A program made the position numbers and the translations under genes. Shown one piece after another: positions 26,844 to 36,713 of a stretch of 43,053 bases of DNA (the stretch's first letter is position 1; every line of letters begins with the position of its first letter). This DNA comes from Verrucomicrobia bacterium ADurb.Bin006 (GTDB lineage Bacteria > Verrucomicrobiota > Verrucomicrobiia > Limisphaerales > J093): NCBI GenBank assembly GCA_002071485.1, contig MWFF01000185.1, forward strand, positions 1 to 43,053. Reading direction: 5' to 3'. Below the pieces are notes generated by a model that saw nothing but the letters and a program-made list of their open reading frames with translations, had not been told where the DNA came from and searched no databases.

Positions 26844-26894
26844 GCAAGATAAGCCCAGGCATTAGATCACGCCCAGCCCCGTAAAATGTCCGTG

Positions 26895-27947
26895 CTAAGC
26901 CTTCCAGCCGTGGTTCTCGCGCACCTGGATCATGGCGGCGAGGATGTCATTCCATGTCTGTTGCTGTGTCATGATGGCGTTGGGGAACATGCATCCATCC
27001 CAGCATATGTGTTTGAACTTCCTGGTCACCTTGCCGGCGCCGTCCCGCATCCAGTAACCGGCATCGCGGGCGATGTTGAGCTTGCCGTTCGGATCGGTGG
27101 CCATGCAGTGCTTGCCGGTCTTCTCATGGGCGCCCGATCCCTTGACTGTCGCGTCGTTCTGCGCCACATGGAAATCAATTGTCCACGGACGCAAGGCCGC
27201 CGTGAGCTTCTTCATGGCCTTGTGGAAGACCTCCGGTTCCCATCTGAACTTCTCGGGGACCAACCGGTGCTCCGGAGCATTGGAGCCGAGCAGGTAGAGA
27301 AGGGTGTGCGCCATGTCCGCCTGGAACCCGAGCACCCGAGGCTGGCCGACGCCTTCGAGGACCTGAAGCATGTACTTCCAGGAATGCATGCCGCCCCAGC
27401 AAATCTCCCCTTCGGCCGCAAGTCGTTCCCCGCAGCCCTTGGCCACCTTGGCGGCCTCTTTGAACGTCTCGATGATGCGCTTGGTGTTGCCCTTGGGATC
27501 CTTGTCCCACTCGGTCACGCTAGCGGACGAATCGATCCGCACAACGCCGCCCGAACGCAAGCCGAGTTTTCGGAACGCGCTTGCGATCCGGCACCCTTTC
27601 CGCACTTGCCCGACGAATTTCTTCCGCTCCTCCTCACCGCCCATGGCCGACCCGCCGCCTGTCCCCTTCCAGACCGGGGCGACGACCGACCCGATCGCCA
27701 AGCCCTTGCCCGCGATCTTGTCCGCCACGCGCTTCAAGTCGTCGTCGGTCGAATCGATGTCGATGTGGGGAGCGGACAGGAACAGGTCGACGCCGTCGAA
27801 CTTGACGCCGTTGGCCTCGGCCTTGGCGGTCAAATCGAGCATGGTATCCAGATCAATGCCGGGCTCGGCGCCGGGGCCGCCTTTGCCGACGAGGCCGGGC
27901 CACATTGCATTGTGCAGTTTCGGGTAGTTGTTGGCGGAGTTGCTCAT
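26895..27947 (-). CDS. Xylose isomerase-like TIM-barrel protein
   Basis: 350 residues. Start is ATG 27947, where a GAAAGG ribosome binding site lies close upstream; the open frame further back has no protein character. The fold is the AP-endonuclease-2/xylose isomerase-like TIM barrel: '[16 protein letters not shown]', '[14 protein letters not shown]', '[15 protein letters not shown]' (a metal-binding Glu), 'FQADMAHTL' and '[11 protein letters not shown]'. It has no export signal, so it is cytoplasmic. Such proteins are sugar isomerases, epimerases or inosose dehydratase-like enzymes; the substrate is not visible. It is divergent from the metallophosphoesterase gene. Confidence 0.85.
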   Translation of the reverse strand: MSNSANNYPKLHNAMWPGLVGKGGPGAEPGIDLDTMLDLTAKAEANGVKFDGVDLFLSAPHIDIDSTDDDLKRVADKIAGKGLAIGSVVAPVWKGTGGGSAMGGEEERKKFVGQVRKGCRIASAFRKLGLRSGGVVRIDSSASVTEWDKDPKGNTKRIIETFKEAAKVAKGCGERLAAEGEICWGGMHSWKYMLQVLEGVGQPRVLGFQADMAHTLLYLLGSNAPEHRLVPEKFRWEPEVFHKAMKKLTAALRPWTIDFHVAQNDATVKGSGAHEKTGKHCMATDPNGKLNIARDAGYWMRDGAGKVTRKFKHICWDGCMFPNAIMTQQQTWNDILAAMIQVRENHGWKA

Positions 27948-28195
27948 CACAGAACCTTTCAAAGCAGGCACTTCGACACTCTCATCAGGCGGCAAGAAGG
28001 GTCTTTGGCTTGCTGTTACGCCCCGGTCGCATCGAGTGCTCTCTGGATTTTCCATTGAGCCTACCCGCGCCGGCTTCGGGCAATCAACGCCAAACTGCGG
28101 CGTTGGCCCCACTCGATCCACGATCCCAGGACGATGTGCGGCACGAGATGCAGGATTGCGCCAGACACCGGGCTGCGGCATAACCTGTCGCCACA

Positions 28196-29431
28196 ATGGA
28201 CATTCGCAAAATCGGATTGACGATGTTGGGGGTGCTGGCCACGGGCGTCTGGGCCCAGCAACCCATCACTGAAGCTGAAACCAACGCGCTGGCGGCGATC
28301 CGCGCGCAGCGCACCGACGGGCTGATCACCGTGCAGCCGTGGGTCCAACTCCTCGACTCGAACCGGCTCGGGGTGGGCTGGATCACGTCGCAACCGTCCG
28401 ACGGCGCGGTGGAATGGACGCAGTCGGAGAACGGCGGCGAATGGCGGCAGGCGTGGTTTTCGGAGGACGGTTTGAGACAGGCGAATACCGCGATGCAGCG
28501 CGCGGTGATCGGCGGCTTCGACCCGGCCAAGCCGATTCGCTTTCGGGCCAGATCCCGGGCCATCGAGTCGTTCAAGCCGTACAGTGTTGCGTTCGGCCAG
28601 CCAACAGTCTCCCAGGACCGCAGCCTGCCCGCGCGCTCACGTCCGAACGGCGCTGTCTCGTTCCTCGTCTTCAACGACATCCACAACCGGGCGCAGTTGT
28701 ATCCGCTGCTGGTCGAGAAAGCGGGAATGCCGGTCGATTTCGCGGTCTTCAACGGGGATGTGCTCAACGATCCGCAGACCGAGTCGGAGGTCGTCGACAA
28801 CCTGCTGATGCCGATGGCCTGGTTCGCCGCGAAGTCGATCCCCTGCTTCTTTCTGCGCGGCAATCACGAAACGCGCGGCGCATTTGCGCGGCGGTTGAAG
28901 GACTATCTCATCCTCCCCGGGGAACGCTACTACGCCGCGATGACGTTCGGTTCGGCGCGTGTGGTGTTCCTCGACACGGGCGAAGACAAGCCGGACACGA
29001 GCAAGGAATACAGCGGCCTGGTCGATTTCGATCCGTACATCGAGGCGCAGACGGACTGGCTCCGACGAGAGATCGCGGGCGACGCCTTCCAGCAGGCGAC
29101 CTGGCGCCTGGTCGTGATGCACATGCCGCCCGATTGGCGCATGGATGAGGCCAAGCTCTGGCACGGTCAGCGTCGCGTCAATGAGCGATTCGCCCCGCTC
29201 CTGGACGCGGGCAAAGTCACCGCGGTGATCAGCGGTCACACCCACGCTCCGGAGGTTGTCGAGCCGTGTCCTGACGCGAGCCGCGGCTTCCAGTGGCCGG
29301 TGTTCATCGGCGGAGCACCGTCTCTCGCCAAGGCCACCGTTTTTAGAGTGGATGCGGACGCAACGACGCTCAAGATCACGCGCTTTGCCAGCGACGGCAC
29401 GGTGGGCGCGGAGCGCACGTGGAAGAAGTGA
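28196..29431 (+). CDS. Exported calcineurin-like metallophosphoesterase
   Basis: 411 residues with a signal peptide ([16 protein letters not shown]). An N-terminal fibronectin-III-like part ('[17 protein letters not shown]') precedes the phosphoesterase domain, as in purple-acid-type enzymes. All five metal motifs are present: 'FNDIHN', 'FNGDVLND', 'RGNHETRG', 'VVMHMPPDW' and 'ISGHTHAP'. It would hydrolyse phosphate esters in the periplasm. It is first in a plus-strand run with the MFS gene 126 bases downstream. Confidence 0.9.
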   Translation: MDIRKIGLTMLGVLATGVWAQQPITEAETNALAAIRAQRTDGLITVQPWVQLLDSNRLGVGWITSQPSDGAVEWTQSENGGEWRQAWFSEDGLRQANTAMQRAVIGGFDPAKPIRFRARSRAIESFKPYSVAFGQPTVSQDRSLPARSRPNGAVSFLVFNDIHNRAQLYPLLVEKAGMPVDFAVFNGDVLNDPQTESEVVDNLLMPMAWFAAKSIPCFFLRGNHETRGAFARRLKDYLILPGERYYAAMTFGSARVVFLDTGEDKPDTSKEYSGLVDFDPYIEAQTDWLRREIAGDAFQQATWRLVVMHMPPDWRMDEAKLWHGQRRVNERFAPLLDAGKVTAVISGHTHAPEVVEPCPDASRGFQWPVFIGGAPSLAKATVFRVDADATTLKITRFASDGTVGAERTWKK

Positions 29432-29557
29432 ACTCGCGTGAAGGAGAGGGCGAAGGCGCGGGACAAAGACGGACGGAAGACGCCGGGAGCCGCTCCTGCG
29501 GTCGAGGACCTGGATTTGACCTGAGACGCGCCTCGCCGGAAATGAAGTCCGGCAACG

Positions 29558-30877
29558 ATGTCTGCCCCAATATCCCAATCGCCGACGCAAGTTGTCAGCG
29601 TCCCACAGGAAGTCACGGGACAGCCCCGTCGCGTGGTCGTGGGCCGGGTAACGTGGCGAGACACGTTCGCCGCGCTTCGGTATCGCAATTACAGACTCTT
29701 TTTCGTTGGCCAACTGGTGTCGCTGATCGGGTCGTGGATGCACAACACGGCCCAGGGATGGTTGGTATACCAGTTGACGGGGTCGAAAGTGCTGCTGGGC
29801 ACGGTGGCGGCTGTCGGATCGCTGCCCATGCTGCTGCTCTCGATGTGGGGCGGTTCGGTAGCCGACCGCCATCCCAAACGCGTCGTCATCTGCTGCACCC
29901 AAATCGCCATGATGCTCCTGGCCTTCGCGTTCGCGGCGCTGGTCTGGTCCGGAAAGGTCCAGCCGTGGCACATCCTCGTTCTGGCGGCGCTGGACGGGGC
30001 CGCGATGGCCTTCGACATGCCGGCACGACAGGCCTTCATGGTCGAGATCACCGCACGCGACGACCTGATGAACGCAGTGTCGCTCAACAGTTCGATCGTC
30101 AACGGCGCACGCGTCATCGGCCCCGCCGTCGCGGGATTCCTCATGGCCAATGTGGGCATGACGCTCTGCTTCGTCTTAAACGGAATCAGCTACTTCGCCG
30201 TCATCGCCGGCCTGCTCATGATGCGCCTGCCAAAGTTCGTCCCTCCTCCGCAGCCGGCTTCGGCCGGCCGCCACATCCTCGATGGCTTTGCCTACGCGGC
30301 CGCTCATCGGCGTTTGCGCGCCCTGTTTCTGCTCTTAGGCGTTGTCGGCATTTTCGGGTGGTCGTACTCCGTCCTTTTGCCGGCGTACGCGACGGACATT
30401 CTGGGCGTGAGCGAGAGCGGATACGGTGCGCTTTTGAGCGCAAACGGTCTCGGGGCGCTGCTGGGCGCCCTGACGGTGGCGACCTTCGGCAGCCGGATGC
30501 AGCCCCGCCTGCTGATCCTGGGGGGGCTGTGGACCTTTTCCGCCATGTTGCTGCTGCTGGCCTTTGTGCGTTGGTTGCCGCTCGTCCTGCTCTGCCTGGC
30601 GGTGGGCGGGTGGGGCTTGCTCCTTTACTTCGCCACCACGAACACGCTCATCCAGACCAGCGTGTCCGACGCGATGCGCGGACGCGTGATGGGCATCTGG
30701 GGGCTGGTGTTCGGCGGCATGGTGCCCATCGGGGGACTCGAATCGGGCGTGCTCTCCCAGGCGGTCGGCGTCCCCTGGACAATCACAGTGGGAGCCGCGG
30801 TCTGCGCCGGTGCGGGCCTGGTCGCATGGTGGCAGGGGCGCAGCCAGCCGGGGCCGTCCCTCAATCCGCGCCCGTGA
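29558..30877 (+). CDS. MFS exporter, EntS/DHA3-like
   Basis: 439 residues with about 12 membrane helices. The helix 2-3 loop 'SVADRHPKRVVI' is the MFS signature, and 'YRNYRLFFVGQLVSLIGSWM' with 'QGWLVYQLTGS' at the start is typical of EntS-like (MFS_3) exporters. 'GPAVAGFLM' is the antiporter motif in helix 5. It probably exports a siderophore, drug or metabolite by proton antiport. No substrate genes are adjacent. Confidence 0.88.
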   Translation: MSAPISQSPTQVVSVPQEVTGQPRRVVVGRVTWRDTFAALRYRNYRLFFVGQLVSLIGSWMHNTAQGWLVYQLTGSKVLLGTVAAVGSLPMLLLSMWGGSVADRHPKRVVICCTQIAMMLLAFAFAALVWSGKVQPWHILVLAALDGAAMAFDMPARQAFMVEITARDDLMNAVSLNSSIVNGARVIGPAVAGFLMANVGMTLCFVLNGISYFAVIAGLLMMRLPKFVPPPQPASAGRHILDGFAYAAAHRRLRALFLLLGVVGIFGWSYSVLLPAYATDILGVSESGYGALLSANGLGALLGALTVATFGSRMQPRLLILGGLWTFSAMLLLLAFVRWLPLVLLCLAVGGWGLLLYFATTNTLIQTSVSDAMRGRVMGIWGLVFGGMVPIGGLESGVLSQAVGVPWTITVGAAVCAGAGLVAWWQGRSQPGPSLNPRP

Positions 30878-31204
30878 GTGCTGGCCAAGACGCCGATCAT
30901 CCGGCTGGCATATTTGTGCGCAGCCGCAACCAAAAGTCGGAGGGCCGACTCCGCCATTCGCTGAAAGGGCCTCGTGGAACTCGACCCTCTGTGACCCGTC
31001 GCCGGCCGGGCGAATTCCGGGGGATCGTCGCACGAAGGAGCGCCGATGAACGGACTTCATGCCGTTCCATGGAGAATCGCTGAAACGCCTATCCTCACCT
31101 TGATGCTCGCCTTCGTGCTTTTCGTGGTGAGCTTGGGCGAGGATTGAAGTTCCCTCCTCTTCGCTTGACGGCACGGCTCCAGGTCCGCGACCGTAGGGGT
31201 GCCG
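30878..31204. other. Non-coding gap upstream of hypD
   Basis: No gene is supported, and in particular no hypC (short, starting MCLA/MCVA). A stretch at about 31098-31131 (minus-strand ACCACGAAAAGCACGAAGG) has the look of a dispersed intergenic repeat. An AGGGG just before ATG 31205 is the likely hypD ribosome binding site. Confidence 0.5.
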
Positions 31205-32311
31205 ATGAAGTTTATCGATGAGTATCGCGACGCCGATCGCGCACAGGAATGCGCGCGCGCCATTGCACGCTCGGTGACCCGTCCCTGGACGATCATGGAG
31301 GTGTGCGGGGGGCAGACCCACGCCATCGTGAAGTTCGGCATCGACGAGCTTCTGCCCCGGGACATCACCCTCGTCCACGGTCCCGGCTGTCCCGTCTGCG
31401 TCACGCCCCTCGAGTTGATCGACAAGGCGATCGCCATCGCCTCGAAACCCGGTGTCATCTTCTGTTCGTTCGGCGACATGCTCCGCGTTCCCGGAAGCCA
31501 CACCGACCTCCTGTCGGTGAAGGCAAGCGGCGGCGATGTGCGCATGGTCTACTCCCCCATGGACTCCGTCCGCCTCGCCCGCGAGCATCGGGATCGACAG
31601 GTCGTGTTCTTTGCCGTTGGCTTCGAGACCACGGCTCCCGCCAACGCCATGGCGGCGTTCCAGGCGCGACGGGAGCAACTGACCAACTTCTCGCTGCTCG
31701 TCTCGCATGCCCTGGTGCCGCCCGCCATATCGACCGTCCTCGGCGCCCCCCACAACCGTGTCCAGGCTTTTCTGGCGGCAGGCCACGTCTGCGCCGTCAT
31801 GGGCTACCATCAGTACGAGCCATTGGCCCGGGAATACCGCGTTCCGATCGTGGTGACCGGCTTCGAGCCGATCGACATCTTGCAGGGCATCCGGCGTTGC
31901 GTGCTCCAACTCGAAGCGGGCGAGGCCAAGGTCGAGAACCAATACGCCCGCGCCGTGAAACGGGAAGGGAACCTTCCCGCCCAGCACATGGTCCGCGAGG
32001 TCTTCCAGGTGATCGACCGCAAGTGGCGCGGGATCGGTGTCATCCCGCGCAGCGGCTTCGGGCTGAGCCCGGCCTATGCCGAATTCGACGCCGAACGTCG
32101 ATTCGGGGTCGCCGACTACCACGCGGATGAGCCGTCCGAGTGCCTGAGCGGGCTCGTGCTCCAGGGCGTCAGGAAGCCGGTTGATTGCCCTGCGTTCGGC
32201 ACCCGATGCACACCGGAGCATCCGCTGGGCGCCACCATGGTTTCCAATGAAGGGGCCTGCGCCGCCTACTATCGCTACCGACGCCAACAGGAACCGCACC
32301 GATCTTTATGA
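31205..32311 (+). CDS. hypD: [NiFe]-hydrogenase maturation protein HypD
   Basis: 368 residues from ATG 31205 (GTG 31199 is possible), with AGGGG upstream. HypD is an iron-sulfur scaffold that, with HypC and HypE, assembles Fe(CN)2CO for hydrogenase. Key features are '[16 protein letters not shown]', '[11 protein letters not shown]' and the C-terminal cluster cysteines in '[16 protein letters not shown]' and '[11 protein letters not shown]'. Its stop overlaps the hypE start as ATGA (32308-32311). HypA, B, C and F and hydrogenase subunits are not in the window. Confidence 0.95.
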   Translation: MKFIDEYRDADRAQECARAIARSVTRPWTIMEVCGGQTHAIVKFGIDELLPRDITLVHGPGCPVCVTPLELIDKAIAIASKPGVIFCSFGDMLRVPGSHTDLLSVKASGGDVRMVYSPMDSVRLAREHRDRQVVFFAVGFETTAPANAMAAFQARREQLTNFSLLVSHALVPPAISTVLGAPHNRVQAFLAAGHVCAVMGYHQYEPLAREYRVPIVVTGFEPIDILQGIRRCVLQLEAGEAKVENQYARAVKREGNLPAQHMVREVFQVIDRKWRGIGVIPRSGFGLSPAYAEFDAERRFGVADYHADEPSECLSGLVLQGVRKPVDCPAFGTRCTPEHPLGATMVSNEGACAAYYRYRRQQEPHRSL

Positions 32312-33357
32312 CCTCTGACGTCACCGCCGCTTGCCCCCTGCCCATCGGCCAGTACACGCACGTCCTCATGGCCCATGGAGGCGGCGGACGCCTGATGCAA
32401 CAGTTGATCGATCAGGTCTTCATCTCCGCATTTTCGAATCCGCGCCTGGACGAGCGTCACGACGGCGCGATCTTGGATGCCCAAGGACGCCGGTTCGCAT
32501 TCACAACCGATTCGTACGTCGTGCGCCCTCTGTTCTTTCCGGGTGGCGACATCGGCACGCTCGCGGTCAACGGCACGGTCAATGACCTAGCCATGTGCGG
32601 CGCGCGTCCCCGCTGGCTGAGCGCCGGCTTCATCCTCGAAGAGGGTCTGCCGATCGAGACCCTCGAACGCATCGTGGCCTCGATGCGACAAGCCGCCGCA
32701 ACTGCGGGCGTCGAGATCGTCACGGGCGACACGAAAGTGGTCGAGAAAGGCAAAGGCGATTCCCTGTTTGTCAACACCGCAGGCCTGGGCACGATCGATC
32801 ACAGTATGCCGATTGGCCCGCGTCACGCGCGGATTGGCGACGCGATCCTGCTCAACGGCGACCTGGGACGACACGGGATGGCGATCCAATCCGTGCGCGA
32901 TGGGCTCGAATTCGAGGGGCCGATCGAAAGCGATTGCGCCCCGCTGGCGGACATCGTCATGGGGTTGATCGAGGCCGGAATCGCAGTGCATTGCCTGCGC
33001 GACCTGACCCGCGGCGGCCTCGCCGCCGGTTTGAACGAAATCGCGGCGACCGCCCGTATCCAAATCGACATCGACGAAAGCGCCGTGCCCGTGAGCGAGC
33101 CGGTTCGAGGCGCATGCGAAATCCTCGGCTTCGATCCGCTCTACGTGGCCAATGAAGGCCGGATGATCGCCTTTGTGCCCGAATCCGATGCCGACCGGGC
33201 GCTGGCGATCATGCGCGCTTTGCCGGTCGGAGACGGTGCGTGCAGGATCGGGTCCGTTCTCTCCGATTCGCCGGGCCTGGTGACGCTGAAAAGCCGGATT
33301 GGCGCCCGCCGGATTCTCGATCTGCTCAGCGGCGAGCAGTTACCTCGGATTTGTTGA
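32308..33357 (+). CDS. hypE: [NiFe]-hydrogenase maturation protein HypE
   Basis: 349 residues. HypE dehydrates the thiocarboxamide on its C-terminal Cys to a thiocyanate and passes cyanide to iron. The AIRS/PurM-like ATP-binding fold is clear: '[11 protein letters not shown]', '[18 protein letters not shown]', '[14 protein letters not shown]', '[14 protein letters not shown]', '[14 protein letters not shown]'. The protein ends in the required 'PRIC', so the reactive Cys is intact. Coupled to hypD by a 4-base overlap. SelD belongs to the same superfamily, but the PRIC tail and pairing with hypD settle this as HypE. Confidence 0.95.
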   Translation: MTSDVTAACPLPIGQYTHVLMAHGGGGRLMQQLIDQVFISAFSNPRLDERHDGAILDAQGRRFAFTTDSYVVRPLFFPGGDIGTLAVNGTVNDLAMCGARPRWLSAGFILEEGLPIETLERIVASMRQAAATAGVEIVTGDTKVVEKGKGDSLFVNTAGLGTIDHSMPIGPRHARIGDAILLNGDLGRHGMAIQSVRDGLEFEGPIESDCAPLADIVMGLIEAGIAVHCLRDLTRGGLAAGLNEIAATARIQIDIDESAVPVSEPVRGACEILGFDPLYVANEGRMIAFVPESDADRALAIMRALPVGDGACRIGSVLSDSPGLVTLKSRIGARRILDLLSGEQLPRIC

Positions 33358-34007
33358 GGCCCACCGGCATCCGATCGCACAGGATGTCGGGCGATGCTCG
33401 GCGATGACTCGACGGCTCGGTTTCCTCCGGGTCTCCGGATGTTCTGGACCGACGGAATCGAATAGACACGTCCAACCGGGTGGCCCTGTCGCCGAGTTGC
33501 ATCCGCGTTCGATGCTTTGGACACGACGCGACTCGGGCGACGACAACCGGTTCAGCATGGAATCCGTGCCAAATCAGTCAAGTTCTTGCGCCTCGCAGCG
33601 GGGGTGGTTGGCACGGTTATTTCATCTAAATTCCTGAAGGGTTGCTGTTGTTGAGGTTGGAAATAGCGCTTATCAATTGGCGTGGTTTGGTGCGTAGTAG
33701 CCGTGCGATGATCTCGACAAACCACTGTCAAATTAAGAACCTGTCACTTTATACAACTGCAACCTCTCGGCCCTGCGCATCTGCCTGATCGCGCTCAAGG
33801 CGGACCTTCACCCCGAGCCTTCTTGGCCGGCCCTGCAGGAGCGCTGCCAGAACAATCCCCAAATCCCTTTCCAGATACTCGTCAAGCACCGCTCCAAATG
33901 AAAAGACCGTGGGGGCGGTTAGCGAGGCGTCGGGCGCCAGTGACATTTGTGGCCGCCCAGCGCAGACAAGTCGTTCACATGTCGTGTTGGTCTGAGGCGG
34001 AGCATCG
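33358..34007. other. 650-base region without a recognisable gene
   Basis: The stretch from about 33600 to 33760 is less GC-rich than its surroundings. On the plus strand 33751-33902 there is a short open stretch ('LSALRICLIALKADLHPEPS', ending 'VKHRSK' at a TGA) that could be the tail of a lost gene. An 88-residue minus-strand frame (33749-34015) covers the same bases; neither is recognised. The area looks like debris between the hypDE and NAD clusters. Confidence 0.4.
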
Positions 34008-34619
34008 CTAAACACTCCCGCTCCGGATCACTCGGACGCCGGCTTGTCGCATCTGGTCCAGGGCGCGGCCGGTGTCGTCGGGGGCGAGGTTCACCCCGCG
34101 GCAGGCATCTTCGATCAGGTGAACGCGGAATCCTTCCTGGACGGCATCGAGTGCGGTGAACTTGACGCAGTAGTCTGTGGCCAATCCGACAACGTCAATG
34201 TCGCTCACACCGCGTTCGCGCAGCCACTCCGCCAAGCCGGTGGATTGTCGATGGCCGTTGTCGAACAGCCCGCTGTAGCTGTCGATGCGCGGATCAGTGC
34301 CTTTGGGAAACACTCGATCGACCCGGCGCGTGTCAAGTCCTGGAGCGAAGAGCGCGCCGCCGGTGTTCTGGACGCAGTGCACGGGCCAGAGGGTTTGCGG
34401 AAGACCGTCGAGATCGATCTGTTCGTACGGTTTCCGACCGGGATGATTTGCGGCAAAGCTGGCATGCCCCGGCGGATGCCAGTCTTGCGTCGCCACGATC
34501 AGTTCGAATCGCGGCAGAAGGCTGTTCACGATCGGAATGATCTGATCCCCCTCAGGCACGGCCAGGGCGCCGCCGGGCAGGAAGTCGTTTTGGATGTCGA
34601 CAAGGACGAGTGCGGTCAT
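34008..34619 (-). CDS. pncA: Nicotinamidase
   Basis: 203 residues. Hydrolyses nicotinamide to nicotinate, the entry to the Preiss-Handler NAD salvage route. The catalytic triad is visible as Asp8 ('LVDIQNDFLPGGAL'), Lys106 ('FPKGTDP') and Cys151 ('ATDYCVKFTA'). Metal ligands are in 'TQDWHPPGH' (Asp46, His48) and 'HCVQNTGG' (His81). ATG 34619 was chosen because it starts at the family N-terminus and overlaps the nadE stop by 4 bases; the frame is open further back to 34811. Last gene of the pncB-nadE-pncA unit. Confidence 0.95.
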   Translation of the reverse strand: MTALVLVDIQNDFLPGGALAVPEGDQIIPIVNSLLPRFELIVATQDWHPPGHASFAANHPGRKPYEQIDLDGLPQTLWPVHCVQNTGGALFAPGLDTRRVDRVFPKGTDPRIDSYSGLFDNGHRQSTGLAEWLRERGVSDIDVVGLATDYCVKFTALDAVQEGFRVHLIEDACRGVNLAPDDTGRALDQMRQAGVRVIRSGSV

Positions 34620-36712
34620 GGGAAGGGATGCGGTTGCTGTTTGACGAACTCGGTCAGTTCGGCGAGTTCGACCTCGAACCCGCCGCTCAGGATCGGCCAT
34701 CGACACCATGTCTTGGGATCGAGGTTTTCGTCGTCCAGATGAAACGACGGCGCATAGCGTTCGCGCTTCCATTGGTTGCGGCTCCAGAGGCGGAAGAAAC
34801 GCTCGACCCACACGGCCAGCGAAGCGGCTTCAAGGTCCGGGAACCGGGCTCGCATGAACTGGAACACTTCGATCGGCGACCGCTTGTCGCGAATCGCGGC
34901 TTTCTCGATCGCATCGAGGACCGGATAGGGCATCAGGTCGGTTTCGTCCGTCTGGGCCTGCTCGGCTGGACGCAGTTCGGCGGTGGGCTGTTGAGCGTTT
35001 ATGGCGGCGAGCACGGGGAACGAATGCAAGCCGCGGGGGCCGTCGGTCTCGAGCCAACGCAGCCAATGGCGGAGAAAGGCCTTGTCGATGCCGGCGATGG
35101 GGGACAAGCCGCCGCTGGTGTCGCCGTCCATGGTGGCGTAGCCGACTGCGGCCTCGCTTCGGTTGCTGGTGCTGAGCAGGAGGGCGCCTTCGAGATTGGC
35201 CAGCATCCAGACCCCTGGGGACCGGACGCGGGCCTGGATGTTTTGCAGCGGGATGTCGTCGCGGGCCCAGTCCAGGCGGCGCCCGAGCGTGGCCTCGATC
35301 AACTGCACGTAGCCCCGATGCAATGGGCCCACGTCGAGTTCGTGATGCCGGGCGCCGAGCGCCTTGGCAACCGCCGCAGCCGCGGCGCGCGTCACCGCCC
35401 CGCTGTTCTCGGTCGCCTGGTAGGCCGTGGTCAGAAACCGCCCGGTGAGAGAGCGCGGGGTCATCTCGGCTGGCAGATCCCGCGCGTGGGCGAGCTTGGC
35501 ACGAACGCCCTCGGCCCCCAACTCGCCCAGGGCCAGTTCGAACGATAGCGCCACCAGACAGGAAACCGCGGACGAGTCCGCCCCGCCGCTGAGCGACACG
35601 ACAAATCCTTGGGACCGGCTCTTGCGCAGGTAATCGAACAGGGCCAGGGCCACGGCCCGAGTGAACTCCTCTTCCTTGAGCGTCGCGCTCGATTCCCAGG
35701 ACACATCGCCGGAATCCGGAGAAACGGGCGCTGCCGACGCAGGCGGACCCGCCGATCGACTCTGGACAGACCCAGGCACATTGCGAATCCGGGCCTGGTC
35801 CGGGGTCAGTTCGGGCCAGTCAAAATCGGTTCGGACCTCGAGGGCATGCGCCCCCGGCAATTCGGGTTGGTAACTGCCGGTGCGGGCCTGGTTCATCCTT
35901 GTGGCCTCGATGTCCACAACCCCAAGTGTCAGATCCCGATCGAGAAAACCGAGCCTCGGCCCCGCGGCAAGGAGGCGTCCGCCCGACGCGATCAGCGCAC
36001 CGCCGTCGAAAATCGCGCGGCCAGCCTCATTGCCCACCAGGTTGGCGTAGATGTAACTTGCGCCAAAGGCCCGTGAGCCTTCGAGGACGAAGCGGCGCCG
36101 GGCTTCGAGCTTGCCGAATGCGAAATGACTGGCGCTCGGGTTGAGGATCAGGTCGACCCCGCGGCGCGCGAGGGCCGCGCCCGGCCGGTTCGCCACCCAC
36201 GCGTCTTCGCAGATCTCGAATCCCATCCGCACTCCGCCCACGTCGAAAAGCAGGTCGCCGATGGGGAACTGCCGCTCGCCGCCGCAAGGCTCCGGGGCGA
36301 CAAAGGTGTCGCGGACCTCGGCAGGCCACGGCTTGAACCACCGCGGCTCGTAGTGGATGCCGTCACCGGCCAGAAACCGCTTCGCGACCAATCCGGCCAG
36401 GCGCCCGTCCACAACCAGGGCCGCCACGTTGAACACGGCGTTCTGGTGCAAGACCGGCAATCCGAACGAGACCACCAGACCGCCGATCTCGGGGACAAGC
36501 GCCGCCAGCGCGCGCCAGGCGCGCCGGTGGGTATCCGCGCAGTGAAAGGCGTCCTCGCATCCGTACCCGGTCAGGCACAGCTCGGGCAGGCAGACCACGC
36601 TGACACCCGCGGCGCGGGCGTCTTCGAGAACGGCGCGCACATTGGCCAGGTTGTGGCGCCAATCGAGCGGCACCTGATTGAGGACGGCAGCGGCAATCTT
36701 CACCAGTTTCAT
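34616..36712 (-). CDS. nadE: Glutamine-dependent NAD synthetase
   Basis: 698 residues, the size of the long bacterial form with its own glutaminase. The nitrilase-type N-domain has the Glu-Lys-Cys set in 'CLPELCLTGYGCED', 'LVAKRFLAGDG' and 'FEICEDAWVANRPG'. The C-terminal synthetase domain has the PP-loop 'VVSLSGGADSSAVS' (about 371) and 'STSNRSEAAVGYATMDGDTS'. It turns nicotinate adenine dinucleotide into NAD with ammonia from glutamine. ATG 36712 lies 1 base after the pncB stop; the stop overlaps pncA. Nicotinate mononucleotide adenylyltransferase (nadD) is not in the window. Confidence 0.95.
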   Translation of the reverse strand: MKLVKIAAAVLNQVPLDWRHNLANVRAVLEDARAAGVSVVCLPELCLTGYGCEDAFHCADTHRRAWRALAALVPEIGGLVVSFGLPVLHQNAVFNVAALVVDGRLAGLVAKRFLAGDGIHYEPRWFKPWPAEVRDTFVAPEPCGGERQFPIGDLLFDVGGVRMGFEICEDAWVANRPGAALARRGVDLILNPSASHFAFGKLEARRRFVLEGSRAFGASYIYANLVGNEAGRAIFDGGALIASGGRLLAAGPRLGFLDRDLTLGVVDIEATRMNQARTGSYQPELPGAHALEVRTDFDWPELTPDQARIRNVPGSVQSRSAGPPASAAPVSPDSGDVSWESSATLKEEEFTRAVALALFDYLRKSRSQGFVVSLSGGADSSAVSCLVALSFELALGELGAEGVRAKLAHARDLPAEMTPRSLTGRFLTTAYQATENSGAVTRAAAAAVAKALGARHHELDVGPLHRGYVQLIEATLGRRLDWARDDIPLQNIQARVRSPGVWMLANLEGALLLSTSNRSEAAVGYATMDGDTSGGLSPIAGIDKAFLRHWLRWLETDGPRGLHSFPVLAAINAQQPTAELRPAEQAQTDETDLMPYPVLDAIEKAAIRDKRSPIEVFQFMRARFPDLEAASLAVWVERFFRLWSRNQWKRERYAPSFHLDDENLDPKTWCRWPILSGGFEVELAELTEFVKQQPHPFP

Positions 36713-36713
36713 G

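Noticed and set aside
30335..32299. 654-residue minus-strand open frame
   Set aside because: Spans antisense to two unrelated genes (MFS and hypD) and the gap between them; no protein character.
32308..33357. SelD (selenophosphate synthetase), which would have supported selenocysteine use
   Set aside because: The PRIC C-terminus and overlap with hypD identify it as HypE.
33749..34015. 88-residue minus-strand frame
   Set aside because: No recognisable motif, start signal or composition to support it.
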